The notes under the pieces were generated by a model. It saw only the letters and a list, made by a program, of their open reading frames with translations. It was not told the DNA's origin and did not search any database. Positions 16,252 to 24,602 of a stretch of 48,545 bases of DNA are shown in pieces. The position numbers were made by a program, and so were the translations under genes. This DNA is from Phycisphaerales bacterium (GTDB taxonomy: Bacteria > Planctomycetota > Phycisphaerae > Tepidisphaerales > Tepidisphaeraceae). The stretch lies in contig JANYKD010000498.1 of NCBI GenBank assembly GCA_025361735.1, forward strand, positions 1 through 48,545, written 5' to 3'. Position 1 is the stretch's first letter. Every line of letters starts with the position of its first letter.

Positions 16252-16587
16252 ATGAAGAAGTTCCTTTGTTTGCTGACTCTCGCGCTGGCCGCAGCGCTGG
16301 TGAGCGGCCGTGCTTTTGCGGCCGATGAGAAGACGGTCACCGGCAAGTCCGCCTGTGCCCATTGCAGCGGGACGATTTCGGGCGACTGCACGCTGATGCT
16401 GACCAGCGCCGACGGCACCAAGTGGGTGCTCACGGGCGACAGCGACAGCTACAAGGCCGCCATGAAAGCCCGCGGCGAAGGCAAGAAAATGACCGCCACC
16501 CTCGCCGGCGACGTCGCCACCAAGAAGGGCGCCGACGGCAAGGAATACAAGGAAGCCAAGGTCTCGGATGTGAAGATCGAGGCCTGA
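16252..16587 (+). CDS. Small secreted protein with a CxxC motif
   Basis: 111 residues. Signal peptide 1-24 (MKKFLCLLTLALAAALVSGR AFA), then a compact domain with CAHC (C35 and C38) and a third Cys at 46, followed by DGTKWVLTGDSDSYKAAMKA and a Lys-rich tail. It resembles small planctomycete periplasmic proteins with a metal-binding or redox CxxC (DUF6370-like in pattern, not certain). The ATG at 16252 has AAGGAGA upstream. A strong terminator follows at 16615. Confidence 0.75.
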   Translation: MKKFLCLLTLALAAALVSGRAFAADEKTVTGKSACAHCSGTISGDCTLMLTSADGTKWVLTGDSDSYKAAMKARGEGKKMTATLAGDVATKKGADGKEYKEAKVSDVKIEA

Positions 16588-16614
16588 ACGATATACGCGA
16601 ACGTCCTTGCAGAC

Positions 16615-16648
16615 GGGCGGCCAATCATTGGCCGCCCGCTTTGTTTGG
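16615..16648 (+). terminator. Intrinsic terminator between the CxxC protein gene and lysA
   Basis: An 11-bp perfect palindrome (GGGCGGCCAAT at 16615-16625, C, ATTGGCCGCCC at 16627-16637) is followed by GCTTTGTTTGG on the plus strand. It ends the plus-strand gene; on the minus strand no T run follows, but it may also slow readthrough from lysA, whose stop is at 16655. Confidence 0.7.
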
Positions 16649-16654
16649 CGTCTT

Positions 16655-17941
16655 TCACAATCCGCGTTCCGCCGCCACCAGGTCCTCATACGTCTCGCGA
16701 CGGCGAATAAGCCGGGCGGTTGCGCCGTCCACCAGCACCTCGGCCGCCCGCGGCCGGTTGTTGTAGTTGCTGCTCATGGAGAACCCGTACGCCCCGGCCG
16801 TGAACACGCCCAGCAAATCGCCTCGCGTGGTCTGCGGCAGCGGCCGGGCCTTGGCCAGGAAATCACCACTCTCGCAGATCGGGCCGACCACGTCGACGAT
16901 CTCGCCATTGACCGGCGCCAGATCCTTGCGCCGCTCGGCCGGCACGTTGGCCGCGTCGGGCTTGGCCGGCCAGACGAAGTGATACGAGTCATACAATGTC
17001 GGACGGATGAGGTCGTTCATGCCGGCATCGACGATGACGAACTTCTTCTCGCCTCCCTGTTTACGATAGAGCACGCGCGTGAGCAGGATGGCCGAGTTGC
17101 CCGCGATGTATCGCCCCGGTTCCAGGGCGATGCGATAAGGCTTGCCCATCAGCAAGGGCAGCAGCGCCTTGGCGTGCTCGGTCACCGCAAAAGCCTGGTC
17201 CGGCCGCTCGTAGTTCACGCCGAACCCGCCGCCCATGTCGAACCACTCGATCTTGTGGCCGCGGGCCGTGAGCCGGTCGATGAGGTCGACGATCTTCTTC
17301 ACCGCGTCGATGTACGGCTGGATCTCGTACACGGGCGAGCCAATATGGATGTGTACGCCGCCGATGCGCAGATGCTTGAGCGTGCGATACTGCTCGAAGA
17401 CGCGCTCGGCGCGTTCGATGTCCACGCCGAACTTGGTTTCCTTCTTCCCTGTCGCTGTCTTGATGTGGGTCTTGGGGTCGACGTCGGGGTTGATGCGGAT
17501 GGCGCCGATGGCCGTCTTGCCAAGCTGCCCGGCCACGCGATCGACGTTTTCGATTTCCTCTTCGCTCTCGAGGTTGAACGCCGCGATGCCCGTGTTGATG
17601 GCGTCGCGGATCTCGCCGTCGGTCTTGCCGACGCCGGCATAGATGATCTTCTTCGGGTCTCCCCCGGCCTGTAGGGCGCGGAACAGCTCACCGCCGCTGG
17701 TGACATCAAACCCGCACCCTTCCCCGGCCAGGAGCTTGCATACATGCAGGTTGCCACACGACTTGATCGAGTAGCAGATGGTCGGATTGACCGGGGCAAA
17801 TGCCTGGGCGATCTGCCGGTAATGCCGCAGCAGGGTGGCTTTGGAGTAGACGTACAGAGGCGTCCCGAATTCCGCCGCCAGTTTCTCGGCCGGCACATCC
17901 TCGCAATACAACTCGCCGTTCTTGTAGCTGAAGAAATCCAT
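16655..17941 (-). CDS. lysA: Diaminopimelate decarboxylase
   Basis: A 428-residue PLP enzyme of the alanine-racemase fold that makes L-lysine from meso-diaminopimelate, the last step of lysine synthesis. The PLP lysine is K60 in CYSIKSCGN; the phosphate-binding GGGFGV loop lies in WFDMGGGFGVNYERP, the substrate block in IALEPGRYIAGNSAILLTRV, and the catalytic Cys is C356 in GPICESGDFL. The C-terminal YNNRPRAAEVLV is usual. Full length. It is divergent from the sulfatase gene, with only 79 bases between the two starts. Confidence 0.96.
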   Translation of the reverse strand: MDFFSYKNGELYCEDVPAEKLAAEFGTPLYVYSKATLLRHYRQIAQAFAPVNPTICYSIKSCGNLHVCKLLAGEGCGFDVTSGGELFRALQAGGDPKKIIYAGVGKTDGEIRDAINTGIAAFNLESEEEIENVDRVAGQLGKTAIGAIRINPDVDPKTHIKTATGKKETKFGVDIERAERVFEQYRTLKHLRIGGVHIHIGSPVYEIQPYIDAVKKIVDLIDRLTARGHKIEWFDMGGGFGVNYERPDQAFAVTEHAKALLPLLMGKPYRIALEPGRYIAGNSAILLTRVLYRKQGGEKKFVIVDAGMNDLIRPTLYDSYHFVWPAKPDAANVPAERRKDLAPVNGEIVDVVGPICESGDFLAKARPLPQTTRGDLLGVFTAGAYGFSMSSNYNNRPRAAEVLVDGATARLIRRRETYEDLVAAERGL

Positions 17942-18020
17942 AGGCCGGGGATTATTCGCGTTTTCACGATGGGAAGCAAATCACGTTCGCCTTTGATAAC
18001 CTCACCACCGACCGGATAAC

Positions 18021-19544
18021 ATGCTGAGCACCTCTATGAAGAACCTCACCATCATCTTCTTCGTCGTCGTGGCCATTCTGGTCGGCACGGCCGTCAACGC
18101 CCGGGCAGACGTTCGTCCGAACATCGTCTTCATCCTCGCTGACGACCTGGGCTACGGCGATCTCGGCTGCTACGGCCAGAAGATGATCCGCACGCCCAAC
18201 ATCGACCGCCTTGCGGCCGAAGGGATGCGATTCACCGCTCACTATTCCGGGCACAATGTCTGTGCGCCGGCGCGGTGCGTACTCATGACCGGCCTGCATT
18301 CCGGGCACGCATACATCCGCGAAAATCGGCAGGCCAAGGGATTTCCAGAGGGACAGGAACCGGTTCCCGCCGACTACCTGAAGCTTCCGCCCACGCTCAA
18401 GAAACTCGGGTACACGCTCGGTGGATTCGGCAAGTGGGGCCTCGGCCCGGTCGGCAGCACGGGCGATCCGCTCAAGCAGGGGTTCGACCGTTTCTTCGGC
18501 TACAACTGCCAGGCCGTCGCCCACAACTACTATCCCACCCACCTCTGGGACAACGACAAACAGATCGCCCTGAACAATCCGAAGTTTGCGGCCCATCAGA
18601 AACTCCCCGTTGACGCCGACCCCGGCGATGCAGCGGCCTATCGCGGATTCATCGGCAAGGATTATGCCCCCGACCTCATCGCCCGCCAGGCGCAGCAGTT
18701 CATCCGCGACAACAAAGACCGCCCGTTCTTCCTCTACTTCGCCACCACCGTGCCCCACCTGGCGCTGCAGATCCCCGAGGACTCGCTCAAGGAATACGCC
18801 GGAACCTTCGCCGAGAAGCCTTATCCCGGCGGCCGGGGGTATCTGCCCAATTTCCAGCCACGGGCGGCCTACGCCGCGATGATCACCCGTATGGACCGCG
18901 AGGTGGGCCGGCTGATCGACCTGGTGAAGGAGCTCGGGCTCGACGACAACACCATCTTCATCTTCACCAGCGACAACGGCCCGCTCTACGACGAACTCGG
19001 CGGCACCGACACCGACTTCTTCAACAGCGCCGCCGGCTTTCGCGGCCGCAAGGGGTCGTACTACGAAGGCGGCTTCCGCGAGCCCTGCATCGTGCGCTGG
19101 AAGGGCAGGATCGCGGCCGCCAGCAGCAGCGACCGCGTGACCGGGTTCGAGGACTGGTTGCCGACACTGGCCGAACTGGCCGGCGCCCGCGACGCCACAC
19201 TGCAGGGCATCGACGGCATCAGTTTCGCGCCCACATTGCTCGGCGGCAAACAGGAACCGCGCCCGTTCCTCTATAGAGAATCCCCCGGCTACGACGGCCA
19301 GCAGTGCGTCCGTGTCGACGACTGGAAAGCCATTCGTCAGCATCTCAACCCCGGCCCGCGACAGCAGCAGATCAAGGCCGGCGACATCGAACTCTACGAT
19401 CTCGCCAGGGATCCCTTTGAGACCACCGATGTAGCCGCAGACCATCCCGATATCGTAAAGAAGCTCGCGGACATCATGAAGGCACAGCACACCAGGTCGG
19501 AGATCTGGCCGATTCGGGCGCTGGATGGGGATGCCGGAAAGTAG
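18021..19544 (+). CDS. Secreted sulfatase (arylsulfatase A-like)
   Basis: A 507-residue exported sulfatase, hydrolysing sulfate esters, probably of polysaccharides. N-terminal signal segment (LTIIFFVVVAILVGTAV), then NIVFILADDLGYGDLGCYG with the metal-binding DD pair; the formylglycine motif CAPAR (C81) in HNVCAPARCVLMTGLHSGH; GKWGLGP lysine; and TSDNGP with the second metal site. The Cys needs conversion to formylglycine by FGE, not encoded here. Planctomycetes carry many such genes. The stop codon TAG is part of the GTAG head of a REP-like hairpin. Confidence 0.95.
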   Translation: MLSTSMKNLTIIFFVVVAILVGTAVNARADVRPNIVFILADDLGYGDLGCYGQKMIRTPNIDRLAAEGMRFTAHYSGHNVCAPARCVLMTGLHSGHAYIRENRQAKGFPEGQEPVPADYLKLPPTLKKLGYTLGGFGKWGLGPVGSTGDPLKQGFDRFFGYNCQAVAHNYYPTHLWDNDKQIALNNPKFAAHQKLPVDADPGDAAAYRGFIGKDYAPDLIARQAQQFIRDNKDRPFFLYFATTVPHLALQIPEDSLKEYAGTFAEKPYPGGRGYLPNFQPRAAYAAMITRMDREVGRLIDLVKELGLDDNTIFIFTSDNGPLYDELGGTDTDFFNSAAGFRGRKGSYYEGGFREPCIVRWKGRIAAASSSDRVTGFEDWLPTLAELAGARDATLQGIDGISFAPTLLGGKQEPRPFLYRESPGYDGQQCVRVDDWKAIRQHLNPGPRQQQIKAGDIELYDLARDPFETTDVAADHPDIVKKLADIMKAQHTRSEIWPIRALDGDAGK

Positions 19545-19564
19545 GGCCGGCGTTCTCGCCGGCC
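19541..19564 (+). repeat. GTAG-headed REP-like hairpin on the sulfatase stop codon
   Basis: GTAG (19541-19544) includes the sulfatase stop codon and is followed directly by GGCCGGCG-TTCT-CGCCGGCC, a perfect 8-bp hairpin. It belongs to the same class as 43313-43336. No T run follows, so it is not a normal terminator, although it could protect the mRNA end. Confidence 0.65.
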
Positions 19565-20527
19565 TCAAATACCAAACGGTTCGCACATCAGGAAATCCAG
19601 CGGGGACGCCGGGCCCTGCTCCACCCGCGTCATTCCCGGACGTTGGTGGGAATGGGGAATTTCTTCAGAGCGATTTGTCTCCGCGCCCGGGGAATTGTAG
19701 ATCATCTTCGTTACGTCACGCGGGACTGCGAGGTGCTTGAAGAGTTCCGCGGGGCGTAAGAACGGATCCCCGACAAAGGCTAAGCCGCCGTGAGGCGGCG
19801 CCGGGCTGAGGAAGCCCGGCTCACCGTCGGGCCTGTGTTCTGTCGTTGCAGGCTCGCAGGTGATGCGCAAAGCGTCCGGTCCGCCGCGAGGGCGGGTGGG
19901 ATGTCAGACGGAATGTCTGCACCACCGAAAAGTGCCGTCGCGTGTGGAGCGAGGACGCTGCCGAAAGGATGCCGACGTAGTCCGGCAACGGGCCGGACGG
20001 AAATTACCGTCGCACTTCCAGAAGGTTCCATGCCTTCCGTGTTGGGTCCGAAACAAGTGTGCTTCGCACGGATCGTGGCGGCCGATAAAGCCGCCGCTGA
20101 TCAGGCTGCCCTCCGAAGCAATCTTGTTCTTAAGTCGCGGCTCACCCGCGCCGATGTGGTGAGAGATCGAGGCTCCGATGAGCACCGGTCTGGCCGGCCG
20201 ACGAATGTCGGCCGGCCCAGAGGGCACCAAGACGCGCCGGCGATTCCTGGTTCGGCACGAAGCCGAAAGGAGTCAACAGACTCAAGAAAGGAGGGCCGCC
20301 TGGGCGATTTTCGACGCAGGAAAACGCGCCGGAAAACGCAGATCGTGCCGAGGAAGCTGTGTACCGCCCGGCAACGCGCCCCGCGGTCGACCAAGGCTTC
20401 GGCCGATACATCAGAGAGCCGCCGGATCGTTGGCAATGCGTGAGTAGACAAAAGAGAGCCGGCAGCGTGGCGTGCACCCGCCCGCGCCGGGAATCGAAAA
20501 ACGGAACCCTTCACAGGAGGCATTCAA
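19565..20527 (+). other. Long hairpin-rich non-coding stretch ahead of the pilin genes
   Basis: No convincing gene in 963 bases. The plus strand shows a series of strong hairpins: GCCGCC-GTGA-GGCGGC (19784-19799), GCCGGGCT-GAGGA-AGCCCGGC (19800-19820), GTGC-TTC-GCAC (20059-20069), GATC..GGCGGC-CGATAAA-GCCGCC..GATC (20071-20102) and GGCCGAC-GAAT-GTCGGCC inside a longer stem (20190-20220). A weak promoter (TTGTCT 19675-19680, 17 bases, TAGATC 19698-19703) could start a transcript of about 800 bases before the pilin ATG. It may be a structured 5' leader or a separate ncRNA. The one long open frame (19790-20443) has no ribosome site and a random-looking Arg/Ser-rich product. Confidence 0.45.
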
Positions 20528-21031
20528 ATGATCGCTCGTCAAGTTAAACGTGGCTTCACGCTCGTCGAAATTCTGATCGTCGTCATCATCCTGGGCATTC
20601 TCGCGGCCATCGTGATCCCGCAGTTCACGAACGCCAGCCAGGACGCCCGCAAGAGCAGTCTCGTCAGCCAGCTCCAGACGCTGCGCTCGCAGATCGAGCT
20701 CTACAAGCTTCAGCATGGCGACACGTTGCCCAACCTCGTCGGTGGTACCGACGGTGCCACGCCCGTGGTCACCAACTGGAATCCGCTGACGGTCGCCGCG
20801 GTCTATCCCGCGGGCGGCACCACCAGCTTCGGTCCCTACATGCAGGCGGCACCGAAGAACCCGCTTAATGGCCTGGGAGCGGTGGTCGACGGCACCGGCG
20901 CGGCGGCCGCCGCCACGGCTTGCGGCTTCGTGTACGACTACACCGGCGGCACCGGCCGCATCTTCGGCACCGACGGCGTGACCGACGCCACGGCCGGCAC
21001 GGTTTCCGGCAAGACCATCTTCAAGGAATAA
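20528..21031 (+). CDS. Major pseudopilin-like protein (GspG/type IV pilin-like)
   Basis: 167 residues with a type III (prepilin) signal: a short basic leader MIARQVKRG, cleavage G/F, then FTLVEILIVVIILGILAAIV with Glu5 of the mature protein, the hydrophobic helix, and PQFTNASQDARKSSLVSQLQ. After the helix the protein resembles GspG (LRSQIELYKLQHGDTLPNL ... GPYMQAAPKNPLNG). The Ala/Gly/Thr-rich C-terminus ends GTVSGKTIFKE. The ATG has an AGGAGG site. First gene after the long leader and followed by a strong terminator (21050), which fits a major subunit made in excess over the downstream genes. Confidence 0.92.
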   Translation: MIARQVKRGFTLVEILIVVIILGILAAIVIPQFTNASQDARKSSLVSQLQTLRSQIELYKLQHGDTLPNLVGGTDGATPVVTNWNPLTVAAVYPAGGTTSFGPYMQAAPKNPLNGLGAVVDGTGAAAAATACGFVYDYTGGTGRIFGTDGVTDATAGTVSGKTIFKE

Positions 21032-21049
21032 TTGCCCTTGAATCAACCT

Positions 21050-21090
21050 CCCGGCGGCGGGTTCGTCACCCGCCGCCGGGCTTGCGTTTC
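21050..21090 (+). terminator. Terminator-like hairpin after the pilin gene
   Basis: A perfect 13-bp stem (21050-21062 with 21068-21080; CCCGGCGGCGGGT, loop TCGTC, ACCCGCCGCCGGG) lies 18 bases after the pilin stop and is followed by CTTGCGTTTCT. The U tract is weak, so termination may be partial, with readthrough into the later pilus genes, or the stem may protect the pilin mRNA. Confidence 0.65.
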
Positions 21091-21246
21091 TGCCCCGGCT
21101 TGCGGCGACGTTAAACAACCGCTTGCCGATGCAGTCGCGGAAGATGGACCAGAAGAAATACGGACAAAATCGGACTTGCTCATGGTGATTCCTCAATTCC
21201 CGGACCGAATGTGACGTTATCAGATGAGCAACCGAAAGGATTCGTT

Positions 21247-21480
21247 ATGAACCGCGTACTCGTCGCCGTTGTCGTGCTCCAGGGCCTGATCCTCTTCTCG
21301 CAATGGAATGGTTCAAGTCCGGTAACTCCCGCCTATGCCCAGATCCCCGATGCCGGGGCCCAGCGGCGAGAGGTCATCGAGGAAATGAAGTCCTTGAATA
21401 CGAAGATGGACAAGCTCATGGAACTGCTGGAGAGCGGAAGAGTCCAGGTGAAGATGGCCGCGTCTGAAGAGAAGAAGTGA
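21247..21480 (+). CDS. Small single-pass membrane protein with coiled coil
   Basis: 77 residues. One N-terminal hydrophobic segment (MNRVLVAVVVLQGLILFS), then a short linker with PAYAQ that could be a signal cleavage site, then a charged helix with coiled-coil pattern (REVIEEMKSLNTKMDKLMEL, LESGRVQVKM) and a Lys/Glu tail. The ATG at 21247 has AAAGGA upstream. Not recognised; by position it may be an accessory subunit of the pilin/secretin machine. Confidence 0.65.
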   Translation: MNRVLVAVVVLQGLILFSQWNGSSPVTPAYAQIPDAGAQRREVIEEMKSLNTKMDKLMELLESGRVQVKMAASEEKK

Positions 21481-21618
21481 CGATCCGGCATGGCGATGGT
21501 TCCGGGAGGGCCGCACTCCGCGCGGCCGCGGTCGCGCAGGAGTACGCCTCTCCCAGGCCTGCAGCCACGCCGGGGCATGCCAGCGTCGTATTGCGGTGTT
21601 GATCGGCCGGAGGGCCTT

Positions 21619-22161
21619 ATGCGCAGGACATGCAGTGCGTTTACGCTGATCGAAGTTCTCGTCGTCGTGGTGATCATCGGGATCGCCGCGGCGGTGGTTG
21701 TTCCCCAGATGTCCTCCCGCGACGACCTCAAGGCCGGCGCTGGAGTCCGCGTCGTCATGTCCGACTTCATGTACGCCCAGAACATGGCGATTACCCGCCA
21801 GCTTCGGCACTACCTGGTCTTCGACGCGGCGGCCGGGAGTTACTCTGTCGTCAGCTCCGCCGACATGACCACGCCGGTCACGCATCCAGTCAACCGGACG
21901 CCATACACCATCACCTCAGGCATTAACGGCTCGCCCGGCTTGAAGAATCTGTCCATCGAATCCGTGAGTTTCAAAGGCACCGGCAGCACGGTCTACACCA
22001 CGATCGGTTTCGACGAACTCGGCACGCCCGTGATCTACACGGGTGGAGGACCGGATCAGGCGCTTTCAAGCGGCACCGTCACCATTCGCAGCGGCGCCTA
22101 CAAACTTCAGATCGCCATTGAACCCTACACCGGCCAACTCTCCACGGCCCAGGTTCCCTGA
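21619..22161 (+). CDS. GspH-like minor pseudopilin
   Basis: 180 residues with a prepilin signal: MRRTCSA/FTLIEVLVVVVIIGIAAA, including mature Glu5. The residue before the cleavage site is Ala, not the usual Gly. The body fits GspH/FimT: VRVVMSDFMYAQNMAITRQL, HYLVFDAAAGSYSVVS and a C-terminal GTVTIRSGAYKLQIAIEPY block. The frame is open upstream to 21490, but the ATG at 21619 has GGAGGG and the short leader expected of a prepilin. Lies between the small coiled-coil gene and the secretin. Confidence 0.88.
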   Translation: MRRTCSAFTLIEVLVVVVIIGIAAAVVVPQMSSRDDLKAGAGVRVVMSDFMYAQNMAITRQLRHYLVFDAAAGSYSVVSSADMTTPVTHPVNRTPYTITSGINGSPGLKNLSIESVSFKGTGSTVYTTIGFDELGTPVIYTGGGPDQALSSGTVTIRSGAYKLQIAIEPYTGQLSTAQVP

Positions 22162-22290
22162 AGTTCACTCCTCCCAAACCGCGCAAAACATATTTTCCGA
22201 ACAACTGGCAAAGTCGGTGGACTTCGCAGCCGATCCATGAAGTGCCAGACGTAGTCTGGTGGAAAATGTTGTCCCTTACAGGAGCGCCCC

Positions 22291-24429
22291 ATGAAACATT
22301 GGACCCGAAGTTCGGCTCTTTTTTTGGCCGCGATGTCCGTTTATTCCGGTCAGGCGATTGCGGCGGTCCCGGAGAAGAAAACCGTTGATGCGGATAAAAC
22401 CGTCTCTGACGTTCGCGTCATTGAGACCGTACCGCTCGCACCTCCAGCTCCGGGCGCCCAGGGCAACGCGCCCGATCCCGCCCTGGTCAAGGTTTCGGAT
22501 ACCGGGATCATCGAGAACCTCGACCTCAAGGATGCCAATCTTGTCGGCGTCCTGCAGATGCTCTCCATCAAAACCCATAAGAACATCCTGGCGTCAAAGG
22601 AAGTCCGCGGAACCGTCACCGCGTCCCTTTCCAACGTCACCGTCAAGGAAGCCCTCGACGCCATCCTCAAGGCCAACGGCTACGGCTGTCGCGAGAAGGG
22701 CAACTTCCTCTACGTTTATACGACCAAGGAACTGGCCGACATCGAGAAATCCGAGCGCCTGCTCGTCACCGAGGTCTTCCGCCTCTACTACACTCCGGCC
22801 GCCAATGTGCAGCCGATGCTCAAGCCGGCCATGAGCGCTGACGGTACCATCTCCGCCTCATTGCCCACCAAGGAAGGCATCGACAGCAAGGAGACCGGCG
22901 GCTTCTCTCATGCCGTCGAGGACATCATTGTCGTCCGCGACTACGCGGACAACATGGAGAAGGTCCGCAAGATCATCAAGGAAGTGGACCGCCGCCCGCA
23001 GCAGATCCTCATTGAAGCCACCATCCTCGTTGCCCGTCTGACCGAAGACAACGCCCTGGGCATCGACTTCAGTGTCATCGGCGGCGTCGACTTCGCGTCC
23101 GTGGCGAGCAATGCCGCGACCTTCGGAGATGTCCTATCCGGCAAGGTTGTTGACAGCGCCCCGTCGCTCAGTGACAAGGGCGTCGGCGCGGCCCGAACCG
23201 GCTTCACCGACAATGTTCCCAAGGGCGGCATGCGCGTCGGACTGCTGACGAACAACGTCGCCGTCTTCGTCCAGGCCCTGGAAGCCACGACCAATACGAC
23301 TGTCCTGGCCAATCCCAAGGTTCTGGCGCTGAACAAGCAGAAGGGCGAGGTGCTCGTCGGCCGCGAGGACGGTTACCTCACCACCACTGTCACGGAAAGC
23401 ACGACCGTCCAATCGGTCCAGTTCCTCCAGACCGGCACGAAACTGATGTTCCGTCCGTTCGTCGGCGACGACGGTTACATCCGCCTGGAAGTTCACCCCG
23501 AGGACTCCGATGGCAAGGTCGTCAACGGTCTGCCCTCCAAGAGCACTACGGAAATCACCAGCAACATCATGGTCAAGGACGGCCACACCATCGTCATCGG
23601 CGGCCTGTTCCGCGAATCGTCCAGTGTCAGCAAGAACCAGGTGCCCGGTCTGGGCAATCTCCCGCTGGTCGGCGCGCTCTTCCGCAACCAGGAGGACGCG
23701 ACCAGCCGCGAAGAGGTCATCGTGCTCCTCACGCCGCATATCGTCAAGGATGACAAGGCCTATTCCGCCGCCTCCGAGCAGGCCATGAAGGACTGGGAAA
23801 AGGTTCGTGTCGGCGTACGCCGGGGCATGATGTGCTTTGGCCGCGAGCGGCTGGCCGAAAGTTCCTACAATGCCGCAGTTGCCGAGATGAACAAGCCCAA
23901 CGCCAACCGCCGGCTGGCCATGTGGCAACTGGATTGTGCCACCAATCTCAATCCCACGTTCAAAGAAGCGATCGACATGAAACAAACGCTCGGCGCCAGA
24001 GAGCTGACCACCGTCGATAACAGCATCATCCGCGACTTTGTCCGCCATCGCGTCATGGAGGAACGCGCCGCCGGGCCGCGATCCGCCGCGCCCGCCGCGG
24101 CGCCAACCGTGATAATTGCCAGCGAATCGTCTCGCGTGGCCACCGTGGCTCTGCCTGCGACGCCGACGACCCGCCCGGTTGCAGTCGCGATTCCCGTGGC
24201 TCAGCGTCCGGCTCCCGCAACCCCGACGACGCGCCCTGCCGAGAGGTTGGTCACGACCGAGTCGGAGAACAAGACGCCCGCACCGCTGTTGGAGAAGAAA
24301 GAGCAGACGCCGGCTCCGTCACCCGCGGCCTCGGCACCCACCACTTCCGCCCCCAGGAGCGCCGACCCGACTCCGGCGACAAACGTCACGGAATTACCCG
24401 TCGATGACGCGCCCGGCGCAGGCAAATGA
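22291..24429 (+). CDS. Secretin (GspD/PilQ-like outer-membrane channel)
   Basis: 712 residues. Signal peptide 1-25 (ALFLAAMSVYSGQAIAA); a STN/N0-like domain at about 68-148 (LKDANLVGVLQMLSIKTHKN, VTVKEALDAILKANGYG); a secretin N domain at about 155-245 (TEVFRLYYTPAANVQPMLKP ... VEDIIVVRDYADNMEKVRKI); the secretin pore domain at about 250-495, with DRRPQQILIEATILVARL, NPKVLALNKQKGEVLVG and the signature VPGLGNLPLVGALFRN at 451-466. The C-terminal 220 residues hold a helical part that could act in pilotin binding and a Pro/Ala/Thr-rich tail (from about 590). It would form the gate for the pseudopilus or for secreted proteins. Followed by a composite repeat and the TPR lipoprotein. Confidence 0.94.
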   Translation: MKHWTRSSALFLAAMSVYSGQAIAAVPEKKTVDADKTVSDVRVIETVPLAPPAPGAQGNAPDPALVKVSDTGIIENLDLKDANLVGVLQMLSIKTHKNILASKEVRGTVTASLSNVTVKEALDAILKANGYGCREKGNFLYVYTTKELADIEKSERLLVTEVFRLYYTPAANVQPMLKPAMSADGTISASLPTKEGIDSKETGGFSHAVEDIIVVRDYADNMEKVRKIIKEVDRRPQQILIEATILVARLTEDNALGIDFSVIGGVDFASVASNAATFGDVLSGKVVDSAPSLSDKGVGAARTGFTDNVPKGGMRVGLLTNNVAVFVQALEATTNTTVLANPKVLALNKQKGEVLVGREDGYLTTTVTESTTVQSVQFLQTGTKLMFRPFVGDDGYIRLEVHPEDSDGKVVNGLPSKSTTEITSNIMVKDGHTIVIGGLFRESSSVSKNQVPGLGNLPLVGALFRNQEDATSREEVIVLLTPHIVKDDKAYSAASEQAMKDWEKVRVGVRRGMMCFGRERLAESSYNAAVAEMNKPNANRRLAMWQLDCATNLNPTFKEAIDMKQTLGARELTTVDNSIIRDFVRHRVMEERAAGPRSAAPAAAPTVIIASESSRVATVALPATPTTRPVAVAIPVAQRPAPATPTTRPAERLVTTESENKTPAPLLEKKEQTPAPSPAASAPTTSAPRSADPTPATNVTELPVDDAPGAGK

Positions 24430-24434
24430 TCCCG

Positions 24435-24546
24435 GGTGCCATGGCTTGTTCGTGGTACCGTCCTCAGACGCTCTGAAGAACCGCCTGAAGGCGGTACCAC
24501 GAACGCGGCCGCAAAGTGCGGCTCGCAGCAGACAAGCCGTGGCACC
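24435..24546. repeat. Nested inverted repeats between secretin and TPR genes
   Basis: Outer arms GGTGCCATGGCTTGT (24435-24449) and ACAAGCCGTGGCACC (24532-24546) match in 14 of 15 positions. Inner arms GTTCGTGGTACCG (24448-24460) and CGGTACCACGAAC (24492-24504) match perfectly, and the loop holds further small hairpins (ACCGCCTGAAGGCGGT, GCCGCAAAGTGCGGC). The structure starts 5 bases after the secretin stop and has no T run. It looks like a composite of several palindromic repeats. Confidence 0.75.
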
Positions 24547-24602
24547 AGCAATTTGACAAATGTGTTTCCCGGCCACAAGGCCCTTTTCCTTCGGAGTCTG
24601 TT

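Noticed and set aside
19880-19960. GEMM (c-di-GMP-I) riboswitch, suggested by GCGCAAAGCGTCCGG ahead of pilin genes
   Set aside because: Only the GCAAAGC string fits. The preceding GNRA-capped stem and the later tetraloop-receptor and GGUAGCC-type segment are not found.
19790-20443. A 217-residue open frame in the pilin leader
   Set aside because: No ribosome site, Arg/Ser-rich random-looking product, and it runs across several strong palindromes. Long open frames are common by chance at this GC content.
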